A stretch of DNA of 64,000 bases from Sinomicrobium weinanense (GCF_018863395.1 NZ_JAHKRR010000014.1:42389-106388), one strand, 5' to 3'; positions 43,991 to 54,431 are shown, counted from the first letter of the stretch. Numbers and translations: made by a program. The notes: generated from the sequence alone by a model not told the origin.

Positions 43991-46042
43991 ATGAAAATAA
44001 AATATAACGGTTTTGTGGTTCTTATAATAATGGCTTTCCTTTCCTGCAAATCAGAAAGAGAAGGAGAAACCAAAGCACCGGCTAAAAAGCCCAATATAGT
44101 ATTAATTATGGCAGACGATATGGGCTTTTCGGATATTGCCTCTTATGGAGGAGAGGTAGAGACCCCTAATCTGGATGCCCTCGCGAAGGGTGGCGTACGC
44201 TATACTCAATTTTACAACAATGCCCGCTGCTGTCCCACCCGGGCATCTTTAATGACCGGACTCTACCCGCACCAGGCGGGAATGGGCTGGATGACCACAG
44301 CAGATATGGGTACCCCTGAATATCAGGGTGAGCTTAATAGTAAAAGTGTGACCATTGCCGAGGTTTTACAAACGGAAGGTTATCATACTTATATGTCCGG
44401 AAAATGGCATTTAAGCCGTGTAAGGAATATTAAGGCCGGAATTAAGGATAACTGGCCCAGCCAACGGGGCTTTGATCGCTTTTTTGGAATTGTGGACGGT
44501 GCTTCCAATTATTTCACTCCGAATGTTTTTAGCGATAATAAAAAGTATAAAGCACCCGGAGCGGGAGAAGATTTTTATTTCACCCATGCCGTAAGTGACA
44601 GCACTGTAATGTTCATGGATAAACATTTTTCTTCTGAAAATGAAAACCCTGTGTTTATGTATGTGGCTTATACTGCGCCGCACTGGCCACTTCATGCCCT
44701 GGAAAAGGATATCGAAAAGTATGAGGAAATGTATAATATGGGGTGGGACCGGCTTCGCGAACAAAGGCTTGAAAAACAAAAAGAATTGGGAATTTTCGAT
44801 GCTTCTGTCGAATTATCAGGGCGCGACCCGAAAATCCCTGCCTGGGAAGAGCTGTCTAAAGAAAAACAGGAAGAATTTGCAAAGCGGATGGCCATTTATG
44901 CAGCGCAGATAGATGCTATGGACCAGGGTATTGGAAGGATAGTCGATAAACTGGAAGAACTCGGGGAACTCGATAATACATTACTGATGTTCTTATCAGA
45001 CAACGGTGCCTGTGCAGAATATATCAGCGGGGAGCCGGGCAAGGAGGTAACCGGGAAAGCCGATACCTGGGAAAGCTACCGGATCCATTGGGCCAATGGC
45101 GGAAGTACCCCGTATAAGGAATATAAACACTGGACCCATGAAGGAGGCATAGCCACCCCGTTTATTGTTCATTGGCCCGGGGGGATAGACAAGAAATTAA
45201 ACGGGAAATATATCAGGGAGCCGGGACATATTATGGATATTATGGCTACCGCCATAGCGGTTTCAGGTGCTAAATATCCTGAAAAGTACAAGGGGAATGA
45301 TATAGTCCCGTTGGAAGGTAAAAGTTTAGTGCCCCATTTTTCCGGCTGTAAAACGAATAGGGGGCCTATCTTCTGGGAACACGAATCGAATATAGGAATG
45401 CGGGACGGTCACTGGAAATTGGTGGCGAAAACAGAAGAAAACACGGAATTTGATCCTGATAATTTGGAACTGTACAATATGGAAGATGACCCCGTCGAAC
45501 TTCATAACCTTGCCGAAAAAGAGCCCGGGCGTTTAAAGGAGATGTTTAAAAAATGGCAGGCATGGGCCGATAAGGTAAATGTGGTTTACGATACCCGTGA
45601 TTATGGTCAGAGGACCAGGGCATATTCAAAGGTAATTAATGGGGAATTTGAAAATGAATTCGCAGGCTGGCAATTTGAGGGGCATCCCAATGATGATGTA
45701 TTTCAAATTGATTCCTCAGGTGTTATATCAGGAAAGAATTCGGCACAAATAAAGGGGAAGGGAACCATGTTCTGGCCGTTTTTTGCAAAAGAAGGTGAAA
45801 AGTTTAACATCTCCTGTAAAGCCAAAGCCGATACAAAGACCACCATAAAGATCAGGTTTGAATCTGTTTCGGGCAAAACAGGATATTATTCCGAATTAAT
45901 AACATTGAATAAAGATATCAAAATATTTAATTTCAATACACCGAATATGCCTGTTCCCGGCAGGTATCGGCTTATTTTTGAATTTCAGGATACCCAAAAC
46001 AAAATATGGATTGATGATGTACAGTTAGAGTTGGAGGAGTAA
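43991..46042 (+). CDS. S1-type sulfatase 5 with C-terminal binding domain
   Basis: 683 residues; lipobox FLSC (Cys19). The formylglycine motif is CCPTR (Cys80), the form with Thr in place of Ser typical of the S1_4 arylsulfatases. IMADDMGFSDIA, SGKWHL and LSDNGACAE follow, and TPYKEYKHWTHEGGIATPF is the substrate loop. About 140 extra residues at the C terminus (from NGEFENEFAGWQFEG to WIDDVQLELEE) look like a CBM_4_9-type jelly roll. Last gene of the block. Confidence 0.9.
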   Translation: MKIKYNGFVVLIIMAFLSCKSEREGETKAPAKKPNIVLIMADDMGFSDIASYGGEVETPNLDALAKGGVRYTQFYNNARCCPTRASLMTGLYPHQAGMGWMTTADMGTPEYQGELNSKSVTIAEVLQTEGYHTYMSGKWHLSRVRNIKAGIKDNWPSQRGFDRFFGIVDGASNYFTPNVFSDNKKYKAPGAGEDFYFTHAVSDSTVMFMDKHFSSENENPVFMYVAYTAPHWPLHALEKDIEKYEEMYNMGWDRLREQRLEKQKELGIFDASVELSGRDPKIPAWEELSKEKQEEFAKRMAIYAAQIDAMDQGIGRIVDKLEELGELDNTLLMFLSDNGACAEYISGEPGKEVTGKADTWESYRIHWANGGSTPYKEYKHWTHEGGIATPFIVHWPGGIDKKLNGKYIREPGHIMDIMATAIAVSGAKYPEKYKGNDIVPLEGKSLVPHFSGCKTNRGPIFWEHESNIGMRDGHWKLVAKTEENTEFDPDNLELYNMEDDPVELHNLAEKEPGRLKEMFKKWQAWADKVNVVYDTRDYGQRTRAYSKVINGEFENEFAGWQFEGHPNDDVFQIDSSGVISGKNSAQIKGKGTMFWPFFAKEGEKFNISCKAKADTKTTIKIRFESVSGKTGYYSELITLNKDIKIFNFNTPNMPVPGRYRLIFEFQDTQNKIWIDDVQLELEE

Positions 46043-46121
46043 ATTTTAATGTGGTATAAATCCGGTTTAAACAAGCTCTGACTACACATAACTCAGCAAA
46101 AAAATACGATACTCATGTTAT

Positions 46122-46981
46122 TTAGTTGTTGGTGTTGACGATGTTTAAAAAGTCCTTAAAACACAACGGATTGGGAGATACCGAAGCGTCTGCTTGTAAC
46201 TCGAGGGATTTCTGGCAGAATATGGGGTTGACAAACCATGCGGGAGAACCGGGGGGCATATTCCTGGGACAGCTTTGTTGCAGCAGGGGATAGGTGGCCA
46301 GGACCACTCCGTATTTCTCAAACCTGTCGAAATAGATATCCAGGTAATGCTGTGGGTACCACGGACGTGTAGCAAACATGGCTTCCCACTCTTCAGGGCT
46401 CACCCGGTTTGTATAGGCCTCTTTATACCATTCCCGCAATGGTATCATTTTTAAAATAGGGGAGTGCCACTTCATACAGCAACCTTTTGGTAAAATTCAC
46501 CAGGGAAATACTGCCATCGGGTTTTTCTTCATATCCTGATCCACGGTTTCGAGATTGGGCTCGTTCCCCAGTTTAAAAATATCGACATAAGGCCCTACCA
46601 CCTCCAGGATCTTTGAGGCGGTATCGAACAGTTCTTTTTCCTCCCGGGAATCTGCTGCGGGAATACGCATATTGTTTTTGGTAAAATCCCAGCGAAACCT
46701 GAATGCCAGCTTGTAGCTTTTTTTCCGGCTTCGACGATCCGGCTCAAACCCGCATCGTTTTTTATCCTGAGATCTCCGTAGATGTAATCCATGATCCTCG
46801 GTGTTGTTCTGATCCAGTTGACCTGTGCCTCTTCGAGGTATTTAAAATCTATGATCTCGGGATTGTGGTTAAAGTTGGACCCTAATTCCTGTGAATGCCC
46901 GGTGAAGGGGAGGAGTAACAGGTATAAAACTATTATGTAGCGAATGGAGTTTATTGCATTGTAAATTTTTAATGTGTTCAT
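46122..46981 (-). pseudogene. Broken secreted glycosidase (clan A-like), several frameshifts
   Basis: From ATG 46981 the frame gives a signal peptide (LPFTGHSQ) and a start NFNHNPEIIDFKYLEEAQVNWIRTTPRIMDYIYG. The frame is lost at a run of seven A (46718-46724 on the plus strand); in the next frame a glycosidase-like segment continues with FRWDFTKNN, VGPYVDIFKLGNEPNLET, where GNEP (46557-46568) is the acid/base motif of GH39/GH79/GH5-type barrels. A second shift falls at about 46519-46526, then a third near 46450, before a tail reading RPWYPQHYLDIYFDRFEKYG. It was probably the last enzyme of PUL C. Confidence 0.7.
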
Positions 46982-46993
46982 TTTAAGTTTTTT

Positions 46994-47062
46994 AAAAAGC
47001 TCCTCCCTTGAGATCAAGGAAGGTGATCCTGATCCCGATAGCATCAGGATGAAGAGGGGAGC
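46994..47062 (-). terminator. Two-part hairpin terminator/attenuator after susD (PUL C)
   Basis: On the minus strand an outer stem (46999-47009 with 47052-47062, imperfect) encloses a perfect ATCCTGAT/ATCAGGAT stem (47026-47033, 47043-47050) and is followed by a T-run (46994-46998). It lies between the SusD stop and the start of the broken glycosidase, so could limit read-through into it. Confidence 0.6.
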
Positions 47063-47090
47063 CTTTTCTTATCCATTATTCACGTTATTT

Positions 47091-48563
47091 TTAATAACCA
47101 TTGCGTTGTTCTAAAGCCGGGTTGGCGTTCAGTTCGGCTTGCGGATATGGAAAATAGCGCTGGAATTCCCGGGCATTTACCCCTCTTTGCTGCGCGTACT
47201 CCATTAATTTGCCGTGGCGTACCAGGTCTTCCCGGCGCTTGCCTTCGGAGAAAAATTCCCAGCCCCGTTCCTGTAAAATGAGATCGTTAAAACTGTCTTT
47301 GTTCCCTGCATCTGCCAGGGTATACGGATCGTCGATAGAACGGGCCCTGACTGTGTTCACCAGGTCTACAGCTTCCGGCGTGGGGCCGTTCAGCTGGTTC
47401 AGGGCTTCTGCCCGGGCCAGAAGAATATCCGCATATCTTATGTAGGGATGGTCCGAACCGGAAAAATTCCCCACCTGGTCGTTGTCAAAATATTTTAAGC
47501 TCCTGGTATTATCTGCCGTATTTCTGAGGTTCACTATATCTCCGCTGAGGTTGGTGTAACTTTCAATGATGGTTTGTTTCCTGTCGTCATCAGCCTCAAA
47601 GGAGTCGTAGAAACTGTCCCTCATGCTGAATTGGGTGGCCCAGTTGGCCATGGCAGAGGTCCAGGTAAATTCGGGAATGGCTTCGGCCTCCATAAAACCG
47701 GGAGGAAAGGCACCATTCTGGTATTGGTTACCGAACCCTTGCTCATTGGTCAGGGACCACGTAACTATGATCTCCCTGTTCCCTTCGTTCTCTACAAAAA
47801 AGGCAGCCCTGTAATCCGGGTACAACTCGTAGTAATTTAGGTCCATGATCATTTTTGTGATCTCGGCCACTTTGGCCCATTGTTTGGTTTGAAGTAAAAA
47901 CTTGGCCAGTACGGCAAGGGAGTGCCCTTTGGTGGCACGGCCTCTCTGAAGCTGTTCGGAAGGAGGTAAAAGGTTGGTGGTAGCTTCCCTTAATTCGGTT
48001 TCCACGAAGGTCAGGAACTCTTCTTCTGAAGGCAGGGGCAATTCCTGCGGCTGGGTTTCGAGATCTGTGGTCGTTCTGAGCGGAACCACACCGAAATACC
48101 GGTATAAAAAGGCGTATTGGGCGGCTCTCAGGTAACGGGCTTCTGCAGTGATAAGCGCTTTGGACTCTTCACTGACCGGTGAGTTTTCAATATTTTCCAG
48201 CACGGTGTTTGCATCTCTTATGGCGCGGTACCGGGGTGCCCAGAACACCAGTTCGAACTTGGGGTCAGAAGCATCCCAGTTAAAGTCTAAAAAAGGTTTC
48301 ATTTCCCGTTCTACAGCCCCTATGCGGACAAAGCCGATATCGGTAGTGACTTCATTGATCAGGATTTCATCTTTTATGGTCTCTCCGGCATTATCGAACT
48401 GGTAGGCCGAAAACAACAGTGCTTCGAGGCCTTCCTGTGATTGCACTACATTGTCCGGAGAAAATTCATCCACCGGGGGCATGTCCAGCTCAGATTCACA
48501 GGAAGTGAACAGGATGCAAAGGACCAGCCCCGTCAAAATATTTTTTATGCTTGTGATTTTCAT
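47091..48563 (-). CDS. SusD/RagB lipoprotein (PUL C)
   Basis: 490 residues, lipobox FTSC (Cys22), mature start ESELDMPPVDEFSPDNVVQSQEGLEALLF. SusD helices: AEARYLRAAQYAFLYRYFGVVPL, YIRYADILLARAEALNQLNG, LQERGWEFFSEGKRREDLVRHGK, ending NPALEQRNGY. It follows susC by 13 bp in the same direction and is the binding lid of that transporter. Confidence 0.93.
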   Translation of the reverse strand: MKITSIKNILTGLVLCILFTSCESELDMPPVDEFSPDNVVQSQEGLEALLFSAYQFDNAGETIKDEILINEVTTDIGFVRIGAVEREMKPFLDFNWDASDPKFELVFWAPRYRAIRDANTVLENIENSPVSEESKALITAEARYLRAAQYAFLYRYFGVVPLRTTTDLETQPQELPLPSEEEFLTFVETELREATTNLLPPSEQLQRGRATKGHSLAVLAKFLLQTKQWAKVAEITKMIMDLNYYELYPDYRAAFFVENEGNREIIVTWSLTNEQGFGNQYQNGAFPPGFMEAEAIPEFTWTSAMANWATQFSMRDSFYDSFEADDDRKQTIIESYTNLSGDIVNLRNTADNTRSLKYFDNDQVGNFSGSDHPYIRYADILLARAEALNQLNGPTPEAVDLVNTVRARSIDDPYTLADAGNKDSFNDLILQERGWEFFSEGKRREDLVRHGKLMEYAQQRGVNAREFQRYFPYPQAELNANPALEQRNGY

Positions 48564-48576
48564 GTCGGTATTTTGT

Positions 48577-51500
48577 TTAAAATTCGATGTTAAGTCCTAT
48601 CAGGTATGTCCTGGGTACCGGGTAGGCATTAAAGTCCAGGGCTGTGGTATTCCTTCCGCTGGCATTTGCGGCCGGGTCCACACCGCTGTAATCGGTAACC
48701 GTCAGCAGGTTCTGGCCTGTTACGTAGATCGATAAGTTATTGATAAACCCGAGGGTCTCTGTGGAGAATTGATATCCTAACCTGACGGATTGCAATCTCC
48801 AGTAAGAAGCATTCTCTATGGTCCTGCTATTTATGAGGGCATTTGCTCCTCCCTGTGAAGTAGGGTTCACGAAAGACGGATATGTATTCGTAGGGTTGTC
48901 CGGCGTCCATCGGTTCAGCAGGGGTTCAGCGATACGGTTTCTTCGGAAATTATTCGGAGAATAAGTGTTGATGAGATTACCGTTTAACCTTTCCACACCT
49001 TCAACGCCCTGCATTACGATATCCAGTGTAAAATCATATAGCCTGAGATTACTCGTTAGCCCCCATGTGAAGTCGGGAATGGAATTTCCGAGGATCACCC
49101 TGTCGTCGGCATTGATAACACCGTCGCCATTGACGTCCCGGTATTTGATATCCCCGGGTTGCACCTGGGATTCGGTGACGCTGAAATCATCGCCTTCCTG
49201 CCAGATACCGTCAACGATAAAACCGTAATAGCTGTCTAATGTCTGTCCCGGGGTCACAATACTGAAATCTGGGATCTGTGACTGCCCTCCGCGAATAATA
49301 TCGCCGCGGTCCCCGATGTCGAGCACCTTGTTGTCCAGCGTGGCGAGGTTCCCGGATAATTCCCAGCTGAAATTGTCTTTTCTGAAAATATCCAGTTTCA
49401 GGGCAAATTCAAGGCCCTGGTTACGCACGCCGCCCAGGTTTTGTGTTTGGCCCGAAAATCCCGTATTCAGTGCCTGGGGTACGACCAGAAGCAGGTCGGT
49501 GGTCTTTTTGTTAAAGTAATCTATGGAACCGGAGATCCTGTGATCGAGGAAACCGAAATCCAGTCCGAAGTCATACTGTACCGCCTTTTCCCAGGTCAGG
49601 TCGGGGTTTGCGATACGTGTGGGGTAGATGGTATTGTAAAAGTCATCGCCGAAAAGCAGATCGCCCCCGGCCGAAAAGGTCTGGAATGTCAGGGAGTTGC
49701 CTATGTTGGCATTCCCGGTACTTCCTACACTGGCCCTTAATTTCAGCTGGCTGATCCATTCCGTATCATTTATAAAACCTTCGTTGTGGACCTTCCAGGC
49801 CACCGCTCCCGAAGGGAAATAACCGAATTTATTATTGTCACCGAACCTCGACGACCCGTCGGCCCTGATCGACGCGGTAAACAGGTATTTGTCGTTCAGC
49901 GAATAATTCACCCGGGCCAGGTAAGAGATAAACCGCGCCTGGTTTCTTCCGCTTCCGAGGTTGTTGAGTTCCGGGTCTCCCGAGCCGATGGCATCGGTCC
50001 CCAGGTCGGGCAGGGCAAATCCCCGGGCATTGCCTGAAAATGATTTCGTCTGAAAATATTCATAGGTAGCTCCCAGCATGGCTGCGAGGTTATCATCGCC
50101 GAAATCCTTGTTGTAATTCAGTGTACCCTCGATGGAAACATAGTCTTTTCTGCCCGTCTGGATGCTTGCAATTCCTCCCGTTCCCGCTCCGTTCAATGTG
50201 TAGGGCTGGATAAAAATATCCCTCCGTACATGTTGCGTATCGCCTCCTAACTGCACTTTGGCCGAGAGGGAGGGGATCAGGAAATATTCGAAAAAGGTAT
50301 TTCCGTAAAACCTGAAGGTCTCACCTGTTGCATTTTCACCGTGGAGTATGGACAGGGGATTGTCTATAGTGATAAAATCAGAAAGGCGGTAAGAACCGTC
50401 CCCGTTATAAGGTTGTATGGTAGGGTCGTAATTTATGGCGGCATAAAGGGCGCCTCCGTTCTCATTGATCCCGGTCCCGGTAGATGCAAAATCATCCCCT
50501 ATGAAAGAAGCATTCATATTGATCCCGTATTTGTATTTCTCAGAGGAGTTGGAATTCAGGTTCAGGCGGATATTATAGCGTTCGATCCCGGACCCCTTGA
50601 CCAGGCCTTCCTGACTGAAATAATTGAGCGATGCGTAATAGTTCAGGTTTGGGGTGGCCCCGGAAAAGGACAGGTTGTGATTTTGAGTGGGGGCGGCCTG
50701 CAGTACCTGATCCATCCAGTCGGTTCCCCCGGCTTCGATCTCTTCGATCACTTGTCCCGGGTCTCCGCCTCCGTCATCGATGATCCCGTTGAGAACGGCC
50801 TGGTATTCCGCAGGACTTAACAGGTCGAGTGTCCGGGCAGCTTCCTGCATGCCGTAATAAAAATCGTAATTGACCCGGAGTTTTCCGGTTTTCCCCTTTT
50901 TTGTCGTGATCAAAACAACTCCGTTAGAGCCCCGGGACCCGTAGATCGCGGTACTTGAAGCATCTTTCAGGACTTCAATGGACTGGATATCTGCCGGGTT
51001 GAGGGTATTCAGGGGATTCCGGGGTGTGGAATTCGCTGTAAAACCCTGGCCTCCGGTTGCGGCAACAGCGCCGTTGTTTACAATAACCCCGTCGATCACG
51101 TACAAGGGGTCCGTACCCGCATTTATGGAACCGGCTCCACGGATGTTTACACTTAATCCACCGCCGGGTTCATTGCTTTTCTGACTGATCTGGACTCCTG
51201 CAACCCGTCCCTGGAGTGCCTGTTCTACCGATGCGTTGGCCCCGGGATTCAGATCTTCTGCTTTTACGGATGAAACAGCCCCGGTAAGGTCACTTTTTTT
51301 GACCGCGCCATAACCGATGACAACGACTTCGTCCAGCGCTTCCTGGCCCGGTTCGAGCACCATATTTATCGTGGAACGGCCATCAACAGGGATCTCCCGG
51401 GTTGTAAAACCCAGGTAGCTGAACTTCAGTGTTTCGTTACCGGATATGTTATCAATAGTATAATTTCCGTCAAAATCGGTTTGTACACCGTTATTAGTGC

Positions 51501-51663
51501 CTTTTACAAGAACATTTACACCGGGCAGGGGTTGTCCGTCTTCAGATGAAGTTACGGTTCCGGAAACGTTTTTATTCTGTCCGGTTACCGTAAAGCCCGT
51601 GATTAAGAAAACAATGACCGACAAACGGGAAAGGAGCACCTGCCTGTATTTATCTTTTGTCAT
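48577..51663 (-). CDS. SusC/RagA TonB-linked transporter (PUL C)
   Basis: 1028 residues. Signal peptide ending near TGQN, then the regulatory-like domain (VSGTVTSSEDGQPLPGVNVLVKGT), DEVVVIGYG as the TonB box, plug motifs (ALQGRVAGVQI, SVNIRGAGSI, IEVLKDASSTAIYGSRGSNGVVLITTK) and the barrel ending IGLNIEF. No STN domain, consistent with control by the HTCS rather than by a FecR/sigma pair. The GH2 gene lies 131 bp upstream in the same direction. Confidence 0.95.
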   Translation of the reverse strand: MTKDKYRQVLLSRLSVIVFLITGFTVTGQNKNVSGTVTSSEDGQPLPGVNVLVKGTNNGVQTDFDGNYTIDNISGNETLKFSYLGFTTREIPVDGRSTINMVLEPGQEALDEVVVIGYGAVKKSDLTGAVSSVKAEDLNPGANASVEQALQGRVAGVQISQKSNEPGGGLSVNIRGAGSINAGTDPLYVIDGVIVNNGAVAATGGQGFTANSTPRNPLNTLNPADIQSIEVLKDASSTAIYGSRGSNGVVLITTKKGKTGKLRVNYDFYYGMQEAARTLDLLSPAEYQAVLNGIIDDGGGDPGQVIEEIEAGGTDWMDQVLQAAPTQNHNLSFSGATPNLNYYASLNYFSQEGLVKGSGIERYNIRLNLNSNSSEKYKYGINMNASFIGDDFASTGTGINENGGALYAAINYDPTIQPYNGDGSYRLSDFITIDNPLSILHGENATGETFRFYGNTFFEYFLIPSLSAKVQLGGDTQHVRRDIFIQPYTLNGAGTGGIASIQTGRKDYVSIEGTLNYNKDFGDDNLAAMLGATYEYFQTKSFSGNARGFALPDLGTDAIGSGDPELNNLGSGRNQARFISYLARVNYSLNDKYLFTASIRADGSSRFGDNNKFGYFPSGAVAWKVHNEGFINDTEWISQLKLRASVGSTGNANIGNSLTFQTFSAGGDLLFGDDFYNTIYPTRIANPDLTWEKAVQYDFGLDFGFLDHRISGSIDYFNKKTTDLLLVVPQALNTGFSGQTQNLGGVRNQGLEFALKLDIFRKDNFSWELSGNLATLDNKVLDIGDRGDIIRGGQSQIPDFSIVTPGQTLDSYYGFIVDGIWQEGDDFSVTESQVQPGDIKYRDVNGDGVINADDRVILGNSIPDFTWGLTSNLRLYDFTLDIVMQGVEGVERLNGNLINTYSPNNFRRNRIAEPLLNRWTPDNPTNTYPSFVNPTSQGGANALINSRTIENASYWRLQSVRLGYQFSTETLGFINNLSIYVTGQNLLTVTDYSGVDPAANASGRNTTALDFNAYPVPRTYLIGLNIEF

Positions 51664-51794
51664 AATATGTGTTTTAGATTGACTTATGGTTTATGGGTTT
51701 GTATCGCCCTGAACAGCGATAAAAGGCTCCGGCCAGGCATAGTTAAACTGATACCTGCCGGTTTGAGGATCGGGTTATGCAGTCCGGTTGACAT

Positions 51795-54086
51795 TTAAAA
51801 TTCTTTTTCATCCTTTATTTCTGCCGTATACAGGCCCAGGTCGAATGCGTGGTCTTTATTTTGGGGCCGAACCTGTATGGCAATGGTGTTTTTTCCTTTT
51901 TTCAGGTATTTCCGGGCGTTGGAAATAAGTTGATTCCTGTAATGTCTTTTTCGTCCTCCCTCGTGTTTTTCCGAGGTGACGAGTTGCCCGTTCAAATAGA
52001 CCTTCATGCTGGCCTTGTCCAGATAATACCGCAATATGATCTCTTCGGGAATGCGGTCGAGGTCAAATGCTTTGAACAGGCTCAGGTCTTCCCGGGTTTT
52101 CCATGTGCTTCCACCCGGTAAAAAGTAGTTGTCATAAGAACTGAAAGGCGCTTTTTGTTTCTGCCATTCCCCGGTTTTTTCGGGATTACCGGTCCGGGCA
52201 GGATCAACATTGTAAGCTGCCATCCAGGTGTTCGGTTCGTTTTCGGAATCGGGGATGATGGTATGGAAATTGCCCGGTTTTTTGTACAGGGGTGCTATCA
52301 GGGGCCTGGTTTCTTCGGGACTTAATTTGGAAACCATCCGGTCATAGGTCATTAGTCCGTTTACCTCGCCTTCGACATCTGTGGTCTGGGTGTAGATGGC
52401 TGCAGAAAGCCCGAAACTCTTTAAGCCCGTAAGGTCGCGCATCATTGCGGTGAACCGTTCTTTATATTCTTCCTGATCCTGGAGTGTGAGATACCCCCAG
52501 TTTTTCTTGTTCCACCAGATATGATCGTCCACGGCCCAGCCTATGCCGCCGAATTCCCCGATAATGGCAGCCCTGTTCTCTTCGGGAAATTCCATTCCGG
52601 GGCCGGGGTACAGGTGCACATCGATAATATCGCCGACTCCGCGGTCTGTCCATCCGCTCGGAGAATCTGTCAAACGGCTGGGGTCGTAATTTTCGACCCA
52701 TTCGGTCACTCTTTCGGTGTCGTATTGTCCCCAGCCTTCATTGAACGGCACCCAGACCACAATGGAGGGGAAAGTGTGAAGGTAGTCCATCATTTCCTTT
52801 AACTCCTTTTCAAACTGCTGTGCGGATTCCCGGGGCCTTTCAGCATCTTTTTCCTCCCAGGCCTGGATGCGGAGGTCCTGAAAATAGTTGCCGTTGGGCA
52901 TATCCTGCCAGACCAGCATTCCTATCTTGTCGCATTCGTAGTAGAAAACCGCAGGCTCTACTTTTACGTGCTTACGGAGCATGTTAAAGCCCCATTTTTC
53001 TGTCATTTCAACATCGTACATCATGGCTTCTCTGGAAGGGGCGGTATACAACCCGTCCGGCCACCAGCCCTGATCCAGTAAACCGAACTGGAAAAGAGGC
53101 TTATTGTTTAACAGGATCCGGGTATAACCGTTTTCATCCTTTCCCATACCGATCTTTCTCATCCCGAAATAACTGTATACCTTATCGACGATCTTCCCGT
53201 TTTTAAGGAGCTGTATTTCCAGGTCGTACAAATGAGGGTTTTCCGGGCTCCAGAGCACCTGATCCGGGATATTTAATTGAAAACCGGCCTTTTCCTGCCC
53301 CTGTTTCAATTCGAGGTTCGAGGAGGCAATTTCTTTTCCGTTGCTGAATGCCGTAACTTTCAGGGTGCCGTCATGCGAAAGGTTGCTAAAAGCGATCTCT
53401 GATCTAAGCAGGGCATCATCTATAAAAGGAGTGTTTTTGACCGTTGTGATGTGATCTTCTGCCGTTTTTTCGAGCCATACAGTTTGCCAGATCCCGGTAA
53501 CGGGTGTATACCATATTCCTTTGGGATCCGCCACCTGTTTCCCCCTGGGTTGTGTACCGGCATCCGTAGGGTCCCAGACTTTAACGGTCAGGGTCTGTCT
53601 GCCTCTTTTCAGATAGGGGGTGATATCCAGGCTGAACGGGGTGAATCCACCGCGGTGTTCGCCGACTTTCTCCCCGTTGAGGAAGACCGTCGCTTCCCAG
53701 TCGACAGCACCGAAATTCAAATGTATTTTTTCGTTTCTGGAATGTTCAGGAACCGTAAAGTTTGTCTGATACCAGAGATTGTTGTCCTTGCCTACCAGTT
53801 TTTTGACCCGGCTCAGTTCCGATTCAACAGCAAAGGGAACCAGTATATCTCCCTGGAACCGGGCCGGAAATTCTTCCGAAACAGGGAGGATGGCATATTT
53901 CCACAAGCCGTTGAGGTTTTTCCAGTTGTCCCTTTTCATCTGGGGACGTGGATATTCGTTCCAGACGTTTTCCGGGTTAACATCCTTGGCCCATGGAGTT
54001 TGAAGAGAGAATTTAAGTACATCTTCCGCTTTCTGTGCTATACATAGGAAAGGGAGGAGAATCAGCGCAAATACAATTTTTTTCAT
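51795..54086 (-). CDS. GH2 family glycoside hydrolase
   Basis: 763 residues from the ATG at 54086, which starts a short signal peptide (LPFLCIAQ); the longer frame adds 20 non-signal residues. The N-terminal jelly roll shows NLNGLWKYAI and RGGFTPFSLDIT; the TIM barrel holds MLRKHVKVEP, the acid/base VPFNEGWGQYD (Glu450) and the nucleophile IIGEFGG (Glu511). A C-terminal beta-sandwich follows (MKVYLNGQLV, IQVRPQNKDHAFDLG). GH2 covers beta-galactosidase, glucuronidase and mannosidase; the exact one is not clear. First gene of the PUL C operon, divergent from the HTCS. Confidence 0.9.
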   Translation of the reverse strand: MKKIVFALILLPFLCIAQKAEDVLKFSLQTPWAKDVNPENVWNEYPRPQMKRDNWKNLNGLWKYAILPVSEEFPARFQGDILVPFAVESELSRVKKLVGKDNNLWYQTNFTVPEHSRNEKIHLNFGAVDWEATVFLNGEKVGEHRGGFTPFSLDITPYLKRGRQTLTVKVWDPTDAGTQPRGKQVADPKGIWYTPVTGIWQTVWLEKTAEDHITTVKNTPFIDDALLRSEIAFSNLSHDGTLKVTAFSNGKEIASSNLELKQGQEKAGFQLNIPDQVLWSPENPHLYDLEIQLLKNGKIVDKVYSYFGMRKIGMGKDENGYTRILLNNKPLFQFGLLDQGWWPDGLYTAPSREAMMYDVEMTEKWGFNMLRKHVKVEPAVFYYECDKIGMLVWQDMPNGNYFQDLRIQAWEEKDAERPRESAQQFEKELKEMMDYLHTFPSIVVWVPFNEGWGQYDTERVTEWVENYDPSRLTDSPSGWTDRGVGDIIDVHLYPGPGMEFPEENRAAIIGEFGGIGWAVDDHIWWNKKNWGYLTLQDQEEYKERFTAMMRDLTGLKSFGLSAAIYTQTTDVEGEVNGLMTYDRMVSKLSPEETRPLIAPLYKKPGNFHTIIPDSENEPNTWMAAYNVDPARTGNPEKTGEWQKQKAPFSSYDNYFLPGGSTWKTREDLSLFKAFDLDRIPEEIILRYYLDKASMKVYLNGQLVTSEKHEGGRKRHYRNQLISNARKYLKKGKNTIAIQVRPQNKDHAFDLGLYTAEIKDEKEF

Positions 54087-54431
54087 GTGTCTTTTAATTA
54101 TTTCGGAGTTGGATAAACGTTGTGTTTTTTGACAAGGACATGCCATTGAGAATCCCCGGGAAAAGGAAGGATAATCCGGTGATAACTATTTTTATCGGCC
54201 TCCTGTTTACGGCGTGGATTTTTATAGAAGTATATGCTTTCATATGGAGAATCGTTAAAAATGTTTTAGTTTTATCTCGATAATTTTGTGTTTAATTCAG
54301 GATATTGTGTGATATTTTGATGATTTCATTTTGTAATGTTAAATGAATATTAAACCGTCGCTCTATATTTTTGTTTATACTCATAGCATTTTTGTTTATT
54401 TTTTTGAAATCCCTGTTCAAGTAGCGGTATT
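54087..54431. promoter_or_regulatory. Divergent promoter region of GH2 and HTCS
   Basis: 345 AT-rich bases without a gene. TAATTTTG at 54281-54288 and TATTTTTG at 54366-54373 match the plus-strand -7 consensus TAnnTTTG; the second is 58 bases before the HTCS start. The likely operator for the HTCS lies here but no clear repeat is visible by eye. Confidence 0.4.

Noticed and set aside
51702..51721. Small hairpin TATCGC/GCGATA between GH2 and susC
   Set aside because: Six-bp arms with an 8-base loop and no T-run; too weak to call a terminator or operator.
53451..54047. 198-codon plus-strand ORF antisense to GH2
   Set aside because: Entirely within the GH2 gene, no domain seen.
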